Shown piece by piece: positions 7,313 through 14,343 of a DNA stretch of 23,236 nucleotides; within the stretch, counting starts at the first letter, position 1; every line of letters starts with the position of its first letter. This DNA comes from CADDZO01 sp035294145 (GTDB taxonomy: Bacteria > Chloroflexota > Dormibacteria > Dormibacterales > Dormibacteraceae). Below the pieces are notes generated by a model. The model saw only the letters and a program-made list of their open reading frames with translations. It had not been told where the DNA came from and ran no database searches. The DNA is taken from assembly GCA_035294145.1 (NCBI GenBank), contig DATGLL010000024.1, forward strand, positions 1 through 23,236, given 5' to 3'. Position numbers and translations under genes: made by a program.

Positions 7313-8961
7313 GTTCGCCGACCTCCGGAGCCTCCGATGCGGAGCGAAAGAGGGACCTCCACCGAGTCGCTCCCTCGCTGCACCTCGACGGTGACCTGCC
7401 AGTCGCCAACGAGGGAGAGGTTGGTGCCGGTGGCCTGGTAGCGACCGGGGCCGCTGGCGGTGAGCCCCAACGTCGATTCCCCTACCTCAGGGTGATCGGG
7501 GAGGGTAAAGCCCAACGCCACCGAGGCCTTCACCGGCGCCCCGGTGTCGTAGTCCTGGAGCCACAGGGTGAATCGATTGGGCCCGGGCGTCCCCGGGGTC
7601 ACCTGCAACCGAGCCTTGACTGTGGTGCCATAGTCGGAGCCGCTGACGGTGATCCCAGGCGAGGCCGCCGGCCGCAAGGAGGAGGCCGAGACGAAACTGG
7701 GTGGAGGCAGCGAGCTCATGAGGGCGGCTGCGGCCAAGGCGCCGATGGCCAGCGTGAGCTCAGCCCCACCGACACGCCGTAGGGCAGGCAGACGCTCTCT
7801 CAACAGGGGCAAGTTGCGGTAACGCTGAACCGCCCCCAGGAGCACGATCCCCCCCAGAATCGCTGTCTTGAGCAGGACCAGCCGACCGAAGAGGGTGGCC
7901 ACCACCTGGGATGGCTGCCCGAGGTCGGTCAGCGCTCGGATCAGGCCGCTAGTCGCGATCACGGCTAAGGCCACCCCGGCCACCCTGGAGAAGAGACGCA
8001 CCAAGTGCTGTTGGTGATGAGGCACCCTTCCTCGGATCGCCACGAGCAGCCCTCCCAACCCGCCCATCCACACCGCAGAGGCGACCATGTGGATCCAGGC
8101 CGCTCCCACCTGCAGCCAGGGCAGCGGCTGCGAGGCTGCGTGACCCTCCAGCACATGTATGAAGATGGCCGCCCCCGTGGGCGGGGCGGCCGCCATGAGG
8201 CAGAGTTGACGACCTCGCCCCTGGAGGAGCCAGGCGAAAGCGATCAGCACAACCGCGGCCAGGACCGGCGCCAGCTGCAGCTGGAGGCTGTGGCCGAGCT
8301 GGGTGGCATCCAACTTGGCCCAGCTCACGCTTGCCGCCTCGCGCTCGGCCTCACCCATTCCCAGCAGCCCCAGGAGCGCCGCGCCGCCGCCCACCGAGGC
8401 CAGCCCGAGCAGCCCCCCCAGGCTCATCCCCGTCACCGCCAGCCATGCTCCTCCGAGGAGCAGGCCCAGGCCGAGGTCATAGCCCCAGCGGGCGCCGACC
8501 CCGAGCAGGCCTGGCGCTGACATGGCCTGGACCTGCTCCGCCTCCGGTGGGGTCACGACCGCCGCCGGGGAGGTCCTCACCCCGAAGGCGAACGCCCCCT
8601 CCGCCACATGGCCGTCGCTCGCCGAGACGGTCTGCCAGCTCACCGTGTAGATGCCCGGAGGCAGCCTTCGCAGCGGGATCTCGAGTTCCAGCGGTTGCCC
8701 TGCCACCGGTCGTGTCGGTCCCGCCGCCACCTGCCGGCCATGCTGATCGAGCACCCTCAGGGTGGAGAGCCGCGGATCCGGCGGTTCGGTGAAGGTGATG
8801 GTCACCACTCTCGGGCTCTGTGGGAGCACGGCCCCAGCCGGAGGGCTCGAGGAGCGGAGCAAGGCATGCGCCTGCACGGGGGCAGCGTTCCCCACTGTGA
8901 GCGCTGTGGCCAGCAGGACCGCCGGTCCGAGGACCCGCCTATCGAGCCACCTCGCCAGCAT
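7309..8961 (-). CDS. CopC-CopD fusion with C-terminal YtkA-like domain
   Basis: A 550-residue copper resistance or uptake protein. A signal peptide ends at VQA, leaving His32 as the mature N-terminus. The CopC domain (32-130) has the expected Cu(II) ligands H32, D116 and H118 (SASDGH). A membrane part of about eight helices matches CopD, including WIHMVASAVWMGGLGG. The C-terminal domain (about 430-545) resembles the YtkA/FixH type of immunoglobulin-like fold. CopC binds Cu(II) outside the membrane and CopD is thought to move copper across it (family knowledge; YcnJ of Bacillus has a comparable fusion). GGAGG lies six bases before the ATG. The start overlaps the upstream gene by about 23 bases. 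Confidence 0.92.
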   Translation of the reverse strand: MLARWLDRRVLGPAVLLATALTVGNAAPVQAHALLRSSSPPAGAVLPQSPRVVTITFTEPPDPRLSTLRVLDQHGRQVAAGPTRPVAGQPLELEIPLRRLPPGIYTVSWQTVSASDGHVAEGAFAFGVRTSPAAVVTPPEAEQVQAMSAPGLLGVGARWGYDLGLGLLLGGAWLAVTGMSLGGLLGLASVGGGAALLGLLGMGEAEREAASVSWAKLDATQLGHSLQLQLAPVLAAVVLIAFAWLLQGRGRQLCLMAAAPPTGAAIFIHVLEGHAASQPLPWLQVGAAWIHMVASAVWMGGLGGLLVAIRGRVPHHQQHLVRLFSRVAGVALAVIATSGLIRALTDLGQPSQVVATLFGRLVLLKTAILGGIVLLGAVQRYRNLPLLRERLPALRRVGGAELTLAIGALAAAALMSSLPPPSFVSASSLRPAASPGITVSGSDYGTTVKARLQVTPGTPGPNRFTLWLQDYDTGAPVKASVALGFTLPDHPEVGESTLGLTASGPGRYQATGTNLSLVGDWQVTVEVQRGSDSVEVPLSLRIGGSGGRRT

Positions 8962-9598
8962 CCCCCACCTCCGAGCGCGACCGCGGGCGTCGCCACCATC
9001 CCCGGACGGCCATCGCCAGCAGGATGAGCAGGGCGGCCCCTGCCACCGCCAGCGCGGCGATCGCCAGCCGATCGGCCCGCTCGACGTTGGCCTGGTCCCG
9101 AAGCGCGAGGCGCGCCTGTCGCTGGGCGAGCTCGCCTCGGGTTGGGTCCTTGGTCGGGAACTGGATCGCGCTCGCGTCCTCGACGTTGCTGAACGTGCGC
9201 TCGGAGGAGGTGAACGACTGGTCGATCGGGGTCCCGTCGATGGAGCCGGTGAAACGGAAGGTGTACGTCCCCGGCCGGGTCGGGAGCACGGGAGCGTCGC
9301 ACTCCGTGGGTGAGTTGAACACCGGGCTCAACCGAAGCGGAGCGCTCTCCTGGCTGCCGTTCTCCACCCTCACCGTGAGGTCATTGCACGCCCCCGGCAC
9401 CGGGTTGCCGTTCGCATCAGTGAGGAAGAGCTGGACCGCATTGATGGAATCCGAGTACGCCGGCTCCACCTTCCAGCCAACCACGAACCGGTAAGGACCC
9501 ACGGTTCGATGCTCGTGGGCAAGCGCGGTGACCGGGAGAGCCATCACGAGCAAGGTCCCACCCGCCACGAACGACCGAAAGACAATGGGCAACGGCAT
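8939..9598 (-). CDS. Secreted, C-terminally anchored protein with mature N-terminal HEH
   Basis: First gene of the copper operon. The 219-residue protein has a signal peptide ending ALA (about residue 27), a beta-rich extracytoplasmic domain (28-150) starting HEHRTVGPYRFVVGWKVEPA, a helical stretch (about 157-176) and one membrane helix (about 178-198). I recognise the GPYxFVVGW...EPAY and FTSSERTFSNVED patterns as a recurrent uncharacterised family found next to CopC genes, but it has no assigned function. If cleavage follows ALA, the exposed His-Glu-His has a His at position three, the classic amino-terminal Cu(II) site. C71 and C100 could pair. The ATG at 9598 is preferred (AGAAGG nine bases upstream) over TTG at 9604. 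Confidence 0.8.
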   Translation of the reverse strand: MPLPIVFRSFVAGGTLLVMALPVTALAHEHRTVGPYRFVVGWKVEPAYSDSINAVQLFLTDANGNPVPGACNDLTVRVENGSQESAPLRLSPVFNSPTECDAPVLPTRPGTYTFRFTGSIDGTPIDQSFTSSERTFSNVEDASAIQFPTKDPTRGELAQRQARLALRDQANVERADRLAIAALAVAGAALLILLAMAVRGWWRRPRSRSEVGDAGEVAR

Positions 9599-9606
9599 GA
9601 TCAAGA

Positions 9607-9786
9607 ACCTTCTGGCAAACGGCCAAAGTTAGATCCACCAAACAGCAATGCGCCTCTTCGATGTGCTCGATCGGGCAACAAAGGCTCGTCTCCAGGAGAG
9701 AGCGTGGACATGGTCCTCAAGTCGCTCAGGTTGTCCCAAGAGAAGTGCACGCCAGCTCCTGATATTGAGCTGGCTTGCCAGAAGGT
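9607..9786 (-). promoter_or_regulatory. Leader RNA element with 12-nt anti-Shine-Dalgarno complementarity
   Basis: On the minus transcript, 9618-9607 reads TTGCCAGAAGGT and includes the AGAAGG ribosome site of the first copper-operon gene. The sequence at 9786-9775 reads ACCTTCTGGCAA, its exact 12-base complement. Between them is an independent perfect hairpin (9751-9774). Pairing of the outer arms would hide the ribosome site. The interval is less GC-rich than the flanking genes. A structured regulatory leader is inferred; no known riboswitch class was recognised. Confidence 0.5.
9751..9774. repeat. Perfect 8-bp hairpin in the copper-operon leader
   Basis: GCCAGCTC (9751-9758) and GAGCTGGC (9767-9774) flank CTGATATT. 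In the RNA it forms a stable stem next to the upstream anti-Shine-Dalgarno arm. No T-run follows on the minus strand, so it is more likely a structural element than a simple terminator. Confidence 0.55.
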
Positions 9787-9870
9787 GCAACCTCGGGTCA
9801 TAGGTGATTTCGCGCATCTGGTCTGAGGGATTTCCCCTATGATCGATGACTCGAGGCAAGCTTGTGCACC

Positions 9871-9901
9871 TACCGTACCACCCTACGGTACCAAGAATCA
9901 A
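9871..9901 (-). promoter_or_regulatory. Candidate promoter and operator of the copper operon
   Basis: TACCGTA (9871-9877) and TACGGTA (9884-9890) form a perfect inverted repeat with a six-base spacer. Read on the minus strand it is also a near-perfect direct repeat of GGTACSGTAGG. It lies between a possible -35 (TTGATT, 9901-9896) and -10 (TACGGT, 9877-9872) with an 18-base spacer, so a bound repressor would block the promoter. The layout fits a metal-responsive repressor such as CsoR, but TetR-type operators look similar. No copper sensor gene is present in the window. Confidence 0.45.
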
Positions 9902-10164
9902 TTCATGCATAGCGACGAACCCGTTCCACCCTGGCTACACATGAGGAGCAATCGGTCTGGTGTCTACCGCTGCTGGCCGGCGACAGGCGTGTCCTGGGCA
10001 GCATCGCTGTCTGTCACGAACGCCCTTTTCCAGCCCAGCTTGGAGGTGGCATGGAAGGTTGAGATCCACGCCGGGACGCTGGCCGCCGCCCTCGAATTCG
10101 GCCTCGACTCCGCCCATGGCCATGCCCGGCCGGCTCCATGTCCCAAGGGCACACGGCACATGAC

Positions 10165-10440
10165 GGCTGGCTTCCTTGGGATGCTCACCGAGCCAGCGGG
10201 TGGCCGCCCGGGAGTGATGGATGGCCAGGTGGTCGAGGAGGATGGCGATGGCCGGCAGGGGGAGGCGGCCGCTACCTGCTCCAGGAGCCGGAGGAAGCCG
10301 GCGCTGGTGCCCGGTGGGGGCCGGTGCCCGCGGGCCACGACGGTTGGGGCCGTGGTCGCCAGCTGGTCGGCCCTGCAGCGGGCGCGGAGCCGGTCGGGGT
10401 GAGCCTCGAGGGCTTCACGGACCAGGGGCTGGTCCATCCT
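10165..10440 (-). pseudogene. Transposase remnant, probably IS630-like
   Basis: Two minus-strand frames join at about 10260. The first ends APPGTSAGFLRLLEQVAAAS. The second continues LPAIAILLDHLAIHHSRAAT and RWLGEHPKEASRHV. The pattern, a loop, a helix, then a strand ending in an acidic residue and HHS before a short helix and EHP, resembles the second Asp region of IS630/Tc1-type DDE transposases. The catalytic-type Asp is in LLDH. Sequence beyond (9940-10165) decays into unreadable frames, and the N-terminal half is missing. The family call comes from motif memory only. Confidence 0.5.
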
Positions 10441-10713
10441 GGCGTGGCCATCGTGTTCCTCCTTCGTTGGTGTTGAGATCTCCGAAGGATGGCCCGGTGG
10501 CCATTGTCGTCTCCGGACGCTAACAAGCCCGCCTCGTGGGGCCCCGAGAGGGTGCCGTTTGATGGGAGCATCGCTCCCTCAGTGGCAACGGCTTCCCTCG
10601 ATCGCTGGCGGGGTCTTCCGACCTGGGACGAGGGCCGGGCGCAGGCGGGTCCCGGTGGGGCGGGATCCAGGCCGAACCGGCCCGCGACCCTCGGCGTTCT
10701 GCCCGCCTCTGGC
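10441..10713. other. Intergenic stretch without a recognisable gene
   Basis: Several short open frames exist on both strands but none has a ribosome site, a familiar motif or consistent codon usage. It may be the flank or decayed N-terminal part of the neighbouring transposase remnant. No tRNA-like or CRISPR-like structure was seen. Confidence 0.5.
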
Positions 10714-10755
10714 TGGTACTGACATCTTGACAGTCAGACGTTCCAGGACCAACGT
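10714..10755 (+). promoter_or_regulatory. GntR/HutC-type operator with -35/-10 promoter (copy A)
   Basis: TGGTACTGACATCTTGAC (10714-10731) matches 17 of 18 bases of a second copy on the minus strand at 16904-16887. The first part resembles the HutC-subfamily operator (TTGGTATAGACA-like, as for NagR). It runs into a perfect -35 (TTGACA, 10727-10732), and CAACGT 17 bases on serves as -10. CAACG is found at the same distance in copy B. The ATG of the lipoprotein gene is 47 bases downstream. Confidence 0.68.
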
Positions 10756-10802
10756 GGCCTGCGGTTCGGGTCGAGACGGACCGGGCGATCGGAGGAAGAG
10801 GG

Positions 10803-12053
10803 ATGGATCGGAGACGCCTTCTGGGCGTGGTCCTGGTTGGGCTCGTCGTGCTCGCCGTAACAGCCTGCGGTGGTGCCTCTGGCTCGTCGACCGCGTCCGC
10901 AACACCTTTCCCCATCGGGTTCGAGCTAGAGCTGTCAGGTCCCTTCGCCGCCAACGGCAAGCAGATCCAGGACGGCTGGTACCTCGGCCTGCACGACTTC
11001 GGTGACACCGTCGCTGGCCGCAAGATCGAGGCCACCTTCGTCGATGAGCAGGGCGATCCGAATGTCGCCCTGACCCAGGCCCGCCAGCTCTGGCAGGTGA
11101 ACCATGTCCAGATGCTCGAGGGCCCCACCGCCGCCAACGCCGCGGCCGCGGTCGCCTCCTTCACCGGCCCCAATCGAATCCCGGTGGACGACGTCGCCCT
11201 CTGCTCCAGCCAGCAGCTGGACAGCTACCGCCGCTACGGGAACGGGTACGCCTCGGCCTGGAGCTGCGATCAGCCGTCGATCATCGCCGCCCAGTGGGCC
11301 TATGAGCAGGGGTATCGGCACGTCACCACGGTCGGCATGGATTACGCCTACGGCTGGGAGGGCATCGGCAGCTTCGTCGCCGCCTTCCGGAAACTGGGCG
11401 GCACCATCGACCGGGAGATCTGGGGGCCACAGAGCACAGCCGACTGGAGTCCCTATGTGACGCAGATCCCGGCGGACACCCAAGCGGTGTTCGCGCTCAT
11501 GGCCGGCGCCGAGTCGGTGCGCTTCACCAACGCCTACGGGCAGTTCGGGTTGAATCGACGTATCCCGCTCATCGGCAACACCACGCTCTTCGACCAATCG
11601 GCCCTGCCCTCGGAGAACCCGGCCTACGTCCAAGGTTCGAAGATGGCCGCGCAGTACTGCGATGGCATCGACACCCCGGCCAACCGGCGGTTCGTGGACG
11701 AGGTCCACCGGCGGTACGGGGACTACCCCGGCTACTACACCTATACCGGCTACGTCAAGGCGGAGAGAGTGGTCGCTGCCCTGAGGAAGCTCCAGGGGAA
11801 GGTGAACGGCAGTCGGGCGCTGATTCAGGCGCTCCAGTCGGTGAAGGTCGCCGCCCCCACCGGTACCGTCACGCTGAGCCCGGTCACCCACAGCCCCGTT
11901 CAGAACATCTTCATCTGCCAGGTGGAGATGGTCGGCGGCAGCCTGCACAACGTGCCCATCAAGACCTACCGATCGGTGAACCCCTGGGGCATCCTGTCCC
12001 CAGCTGAGTGGGAGAGCGTGTTCCGGCGGGACAGCGCGGGCCGGCCGACCTAG
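10803..12053 (+). CDS. Substrate-binding lipoprotein, branched-chain amino acid (LivJ-like) type
   Basis: A 416-residue extracytoplasmic ligand-binding protein of the type-1 periplasmic-binding fold. The lipobox LAVTAC places the lipidated Cys at residue 22, then a Ser/Thr-rich linker precedes the domain. Typical features are IGFELELSGPFAANGKQIQDG near the start, VTTVGMDYAYGWEG at the domain crossover and YYTYTGYVKAERVVAAL near the end. Family members bind branched-chain or aromatic amino acids, amides or carboxylates; the ligand here is unknown. GGAGG lies seven bases before the ATG. No LivH, LivM, LivG or LivF gene is present in the window, so the permease partner must be elsewhere. The HutC-type operator upstream predicts control by the GntR protein at 16893. 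Confidence 0.9.
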   Translation: MDRRRLLGVVLVGLVVLAVTACGGASGSSTASATPFPIGFELELSGPFAANGKQIQDGWYLGLHDFGDTVAGRKIEATFVDEQGDPNVALTQARQLWQVNHVQMLEGPTAANAAAAVASFTGPNRIPVDDVALCSSQQLDSYRRYGNGYASAWSCDQPSIIAAQWAYEQGYRHVTTVGMDYAYGWEGIGSFVAAFRKLGGTIDREIWGPQSTADWSPYVTQIPADTQAVFALMAGAESVRFTNAYGQFGLNRRIPLIGNTTLFDQSALPSENPAYVQGSKMAAQYCDGIDTPANRRFVDEVHRRYGDYPGYYTYTGYVKAERVVAALRKLQGKVNGSRALIQALQSVKVAAPTGTVTLSPVTHSPVQNIFICQVEMVGGSLHNVPIKTYRSVNPWGILSPAEWESVFRRDSAGRPT

Positions 12054-12158
12054 CCGGAGGCTGGGGACCGGGACGTCGGCCGTGCCATCGGGTGGCCTGG
12101 CTCCGTGACCAAGCCGGGGTCGGGCCTGAGCTGCCCCCTGTGAATTGAGGTTGTGAGC

Positions 12159-13148
12159 ATGGACTATCGCAAACGAGAGGCCAAAGAGGCGGCCAGGGCC
12201 AGCTTCCGTGGGCTCTGGGCGGCGATCTTGACCCCTTTCACCGAGGACGGGGATCTCGACCTGGATGGGCTGCGGGCGCTGGTGCGACATCTCGCCGATC
12301 ACCTGCACATCGAGGGCATCTTCTGCACGGGGGTCATGGGCGAGTTCTGGTCCCTGACCAGAGAGGAGCGCAAGCGAGCGGTGGAGACGGTGGTGGAGGA
12401 AGCGCAGGGCAGGTGCCGGGTGATCGCCCATACCGCCCACCACTCGACCCGGGAGACGGTGGAGCTGACCCGCCACGCCCAGGAGGTGGGAGCCGACTTC
12501 GCGATCCTGATCAACCCTTATTTCCCAGCCGTGCCCGACGACCGGATGATCGTCCGCTGGTTCGAGGAGGTCTGCTCTCAGGTCGAGATCGGGGTCTGGA
12601 TGTTCGACACCGGCTTTGCCGGCTACGGTCTCTCGGCCGAGGTCACGGCCCGGATCGCCCAGATCGAGAACGTCTGCGGGATCAAGATCGTCCGCGACCG
12701 TGCCCACTACCGTGAGGTGAAGCGGCTGACCGGAGGCAGCATCGTGCTCAGCGATCCCGATGAACCGGCCTGGCTGGAGCTGATGGGCAAGGAGGGGCAG
12801 CGGGTCTTCATGTCCTCGCCTCAGCCCTACCTCTACCAGACCGCGAGCTGGCAGCCGATGCGGGAGTACACCGAGCTTGGGCTGGCCGGCGACATGGAGG
12901 GGGCGGCCGCGGCTCGTGCCCGACTCGACCCGCTCCGGCCTGTCTACGACCGGTGGATGGAGCGTCCCTGGCGGGAGCGGCGGGTCGTCCCCATCGCCTA
13001 CCTGAAGGCCTGGGCGGAGCTGATGGGGATGCCGGCCGGCCCCGTGCGGCCACCGTTGCTGCCGCTGGAAGAGCGGGAGCGGGAGGAGCTCCGGGCCGAT
13101 CTGGAGGCCGCTGGGCTACTGGAGCGGATCGGGGCGGGGACGGGGTGA
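12159..13148 (+). CDS. DapA/NAL-family aldolase or lyase with altered active site
   Basis: A 329-residue (beta/alpha)8 enzyme of the dihydrodipicolinate synthase/N-acetylneuraminate lyase family, which forms a Schiff base with a pyruvate-like keto acid. The lysine is K176 in CGIKIVRD. The usual TTGE motif appears as GVMGEFWSL, and the usual YNxP segment reads WMFDTG, so the general acid/base Tyr position holds F149. The C-terminus (LKAWAELMGMPAGPVRPPLLPL) resembles catabolic hydratase-aldolases more than lysine-biosynthetic DapA. The ATG at 12159 has GAGG eight bases upstream; GTG at 12153 is too close to it. It follows the lipoprotein gene by 105 nt and overlaps the next gene (GTGA). Substrate unknown. 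Confidence 0.85.
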   Translation: MDYRKREAKEAARASFRGLWAAILTPFTEDGDLDLDGLRALVRHLADHLHIEGIFCTGVMGEFWSLTREERKRAVETVVEEAQGRCRVIAHTAHHSTRETVELTRHAQEVGADFAILINPYFPAVPDDRMIVRWFEEVCSQVEIGVWMFDTGFAGYGLSAEVTARIAQIENVCGIKIVRDRAHYREVKRLTGGSIVLSDPDEPAWLELMGKEGQRVFMSSPQPYLYQTASWQPMREYTELGLAGDMEGAAAARARLDPLRPVYDRWMERPWRERRVVPIAYLKAWAELMGMPAGPVRPPLLPLEEREREELRADLEAAGLLERIGAGTG

Positions 13149-14317
13149 GTTCAGCAGAGCTCTACCTGGAACGAGCTCGCCGCTTCGCCCAGGAAGTGGT
13201 GGCGCCGGTGGCCGCGGAGTTGGACCGGCGTCCGGACCCGGTCGACTGCTTCTCCTGGGAGGTCGTGGAACAGGGCAGTCGCCTGGGCCTGCGCACCCTG
13301 ACCCTGGCCCCAGAGCATGGCGGCGCCGGTCTCGACCTCCCTCAACTGGCCCGGGTTGTGTTCGAGCTGGCCAAGGTGGATGTGGGGATAGCGGCGCTCT
13401 TCGCCCAGACCAACATGCTCTGGCGGGTGATCGCAGGTGCTGCCACCGAAGAGCAGCGGGGACGTTGGCTCCCCCGCTTCAGGGATGATCCCCGCTGCTT
13501 GCTGGCCCTGGCCGTCACCGAGCCCGAGGTCGGCTCCGACCATGTCATCCCATGGTCGGGCCCCGATCCTCCCCGGCTGGCGACCCGGGCCACGCCGGAG
13601 GGGGGCGGCTGGTGCCTGGAGGGCCGCAAGTTGTTCGTCGACAACGGCAATCGGGCCGGCATCTACCTGGTGATGGCCCAGACCGACCCAGACACCGGCC
13701 TGGATCGGGGCACCACCTGCTTCGTGATCGAGGCCGGCACCCCGGGGCTGCGCCCGGGCCGGGTCTTCGACAAGGCGGGAGAGCGGCTGGCCAACCACAG
13801 CGAGGTCCTGCTGGAGGGCTGCCGGGTGTCCGAGGGGGCGGTGCTGGGGGCGGTCAACCGCGGCTTCGAGGTGCTCGAACGTCATTTCCGGGGCCGGGCC
13901 ACGCTGGCTGGCTGCTGCGCGCTCGGGGTGGCAGAGGCGGCCTACGCTCGGACCTTGGCCTGGTGCCGGGAGCGGGTCCAGGGCGGACGACCGCTGATCG
14001 AGCACGACCTGGTCGGGGTCGAGCTCGCCGAGATGCGCATGCAGTTGACCGCCGCCTGGGACCACCTCCTCGCCACCGCCGCCCGGATCGCGGCCGGCAG
14101 CGCTGGCCTGGCCGAGGATGGCCTGGCCAAGGTCCACGCCGCCCAGGTCGGCTACCAGGTGGTGACCCGGGCGCTCGACCTCCACGGTGGGCGCGGCTAC
14201 CTGCGCGACGCCGGCGTGGAGAAATGGTGGCGGGATGTCGCCGCCTTCTTCCACTCCGACGGCGCCAACCGTGCCCTCCTGATCAGAGCCGCCCGCGCCA
14301 TCCGGGCCCGGTCGTGA
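13145..14317 (+). CDS. Acyl-CoA dehydrogenase-like flavoprotein 1
   Basis: A 390-residue member of the acyl-CoA dehydrogenase fold. It keeps the flavin-contacting AVTEPEVGSD (residues 123-132), the beta-domain motif WCLEGRKLFVDNGN and the C-terminal DLHGGRGYLRDAGVEKWWRD. The position that carries the catalytic Glu in many members (EGT) reads SDGAN, so Asp372 would take its place. The usual R..FG motif is replaced by WCRERVQGG. The GTG start overlaps the stop of the lyase gene in GTGA, so the two are translationally coupled; a longer frame starting inside the lyase gene is a shadow. It ends 26 bases from the end of a convergent homologous gene (14344-15576). It probably oxidises or eliminates on an acyl-CoA or related substrate. 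Confidence 0.86.
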   Translation: MSSAELYLERARRFAQEVVAPVAAELDRRPDPVDCFSWEVVEQGSRLGLRTLTLAPEHGGAGLDLPQLARVVFELAKVDVGIAALFAQTNMLWRVIAGAATEEQRGRWLPRFRDDPRCLLALAVTEPEVGSDHVIPWSGPDPPRLATRATPEGGGWCLEGRKLFVDNGNRAGIYLVMAQTDPDTGLDRGTTCFVIEAGTPGLRPGRVFDKAGERLANHSEVLLEGCRVSEGAVLGAVNRGFEVLERHFRGRATLAGCCALGVAEAAYARTLAWCRERVQGGRPLIEHDLVGVELAEMRMQLTAAWDHLLATAARIAAGSAGLAEDGLAKVHAAQVGYQVVTRALDLHGGRGYLRDAGVEKWWRDVAAFFHSDGANRALLIRAARAIRARS

Positions 14318-14343
14318 GCGCGGCCAGCACGGCGCCGGTGCCC

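Noticed and set aside
10935..12707. Long minus-strand open frame of 590 codons
   Set aside because: It lies antisense to the binding lipoprotein and the lyase, both with clear family motifs, and its product is low-complexity and unlike any known protein. It is a shadow of GC-rich codon bias.
12159..13148. Calling the lyase dapA of lysine biosynthesis
   Set aside because: The active-site Tyr and TTGE motifs are altered and the context is catabolic.
14318..14343. Bidirectional terminator between the convergent flavoprotein genes
   Set aside because: The 26-base gap has only a weak GGCGCC-centred symmetry and no T-runs.
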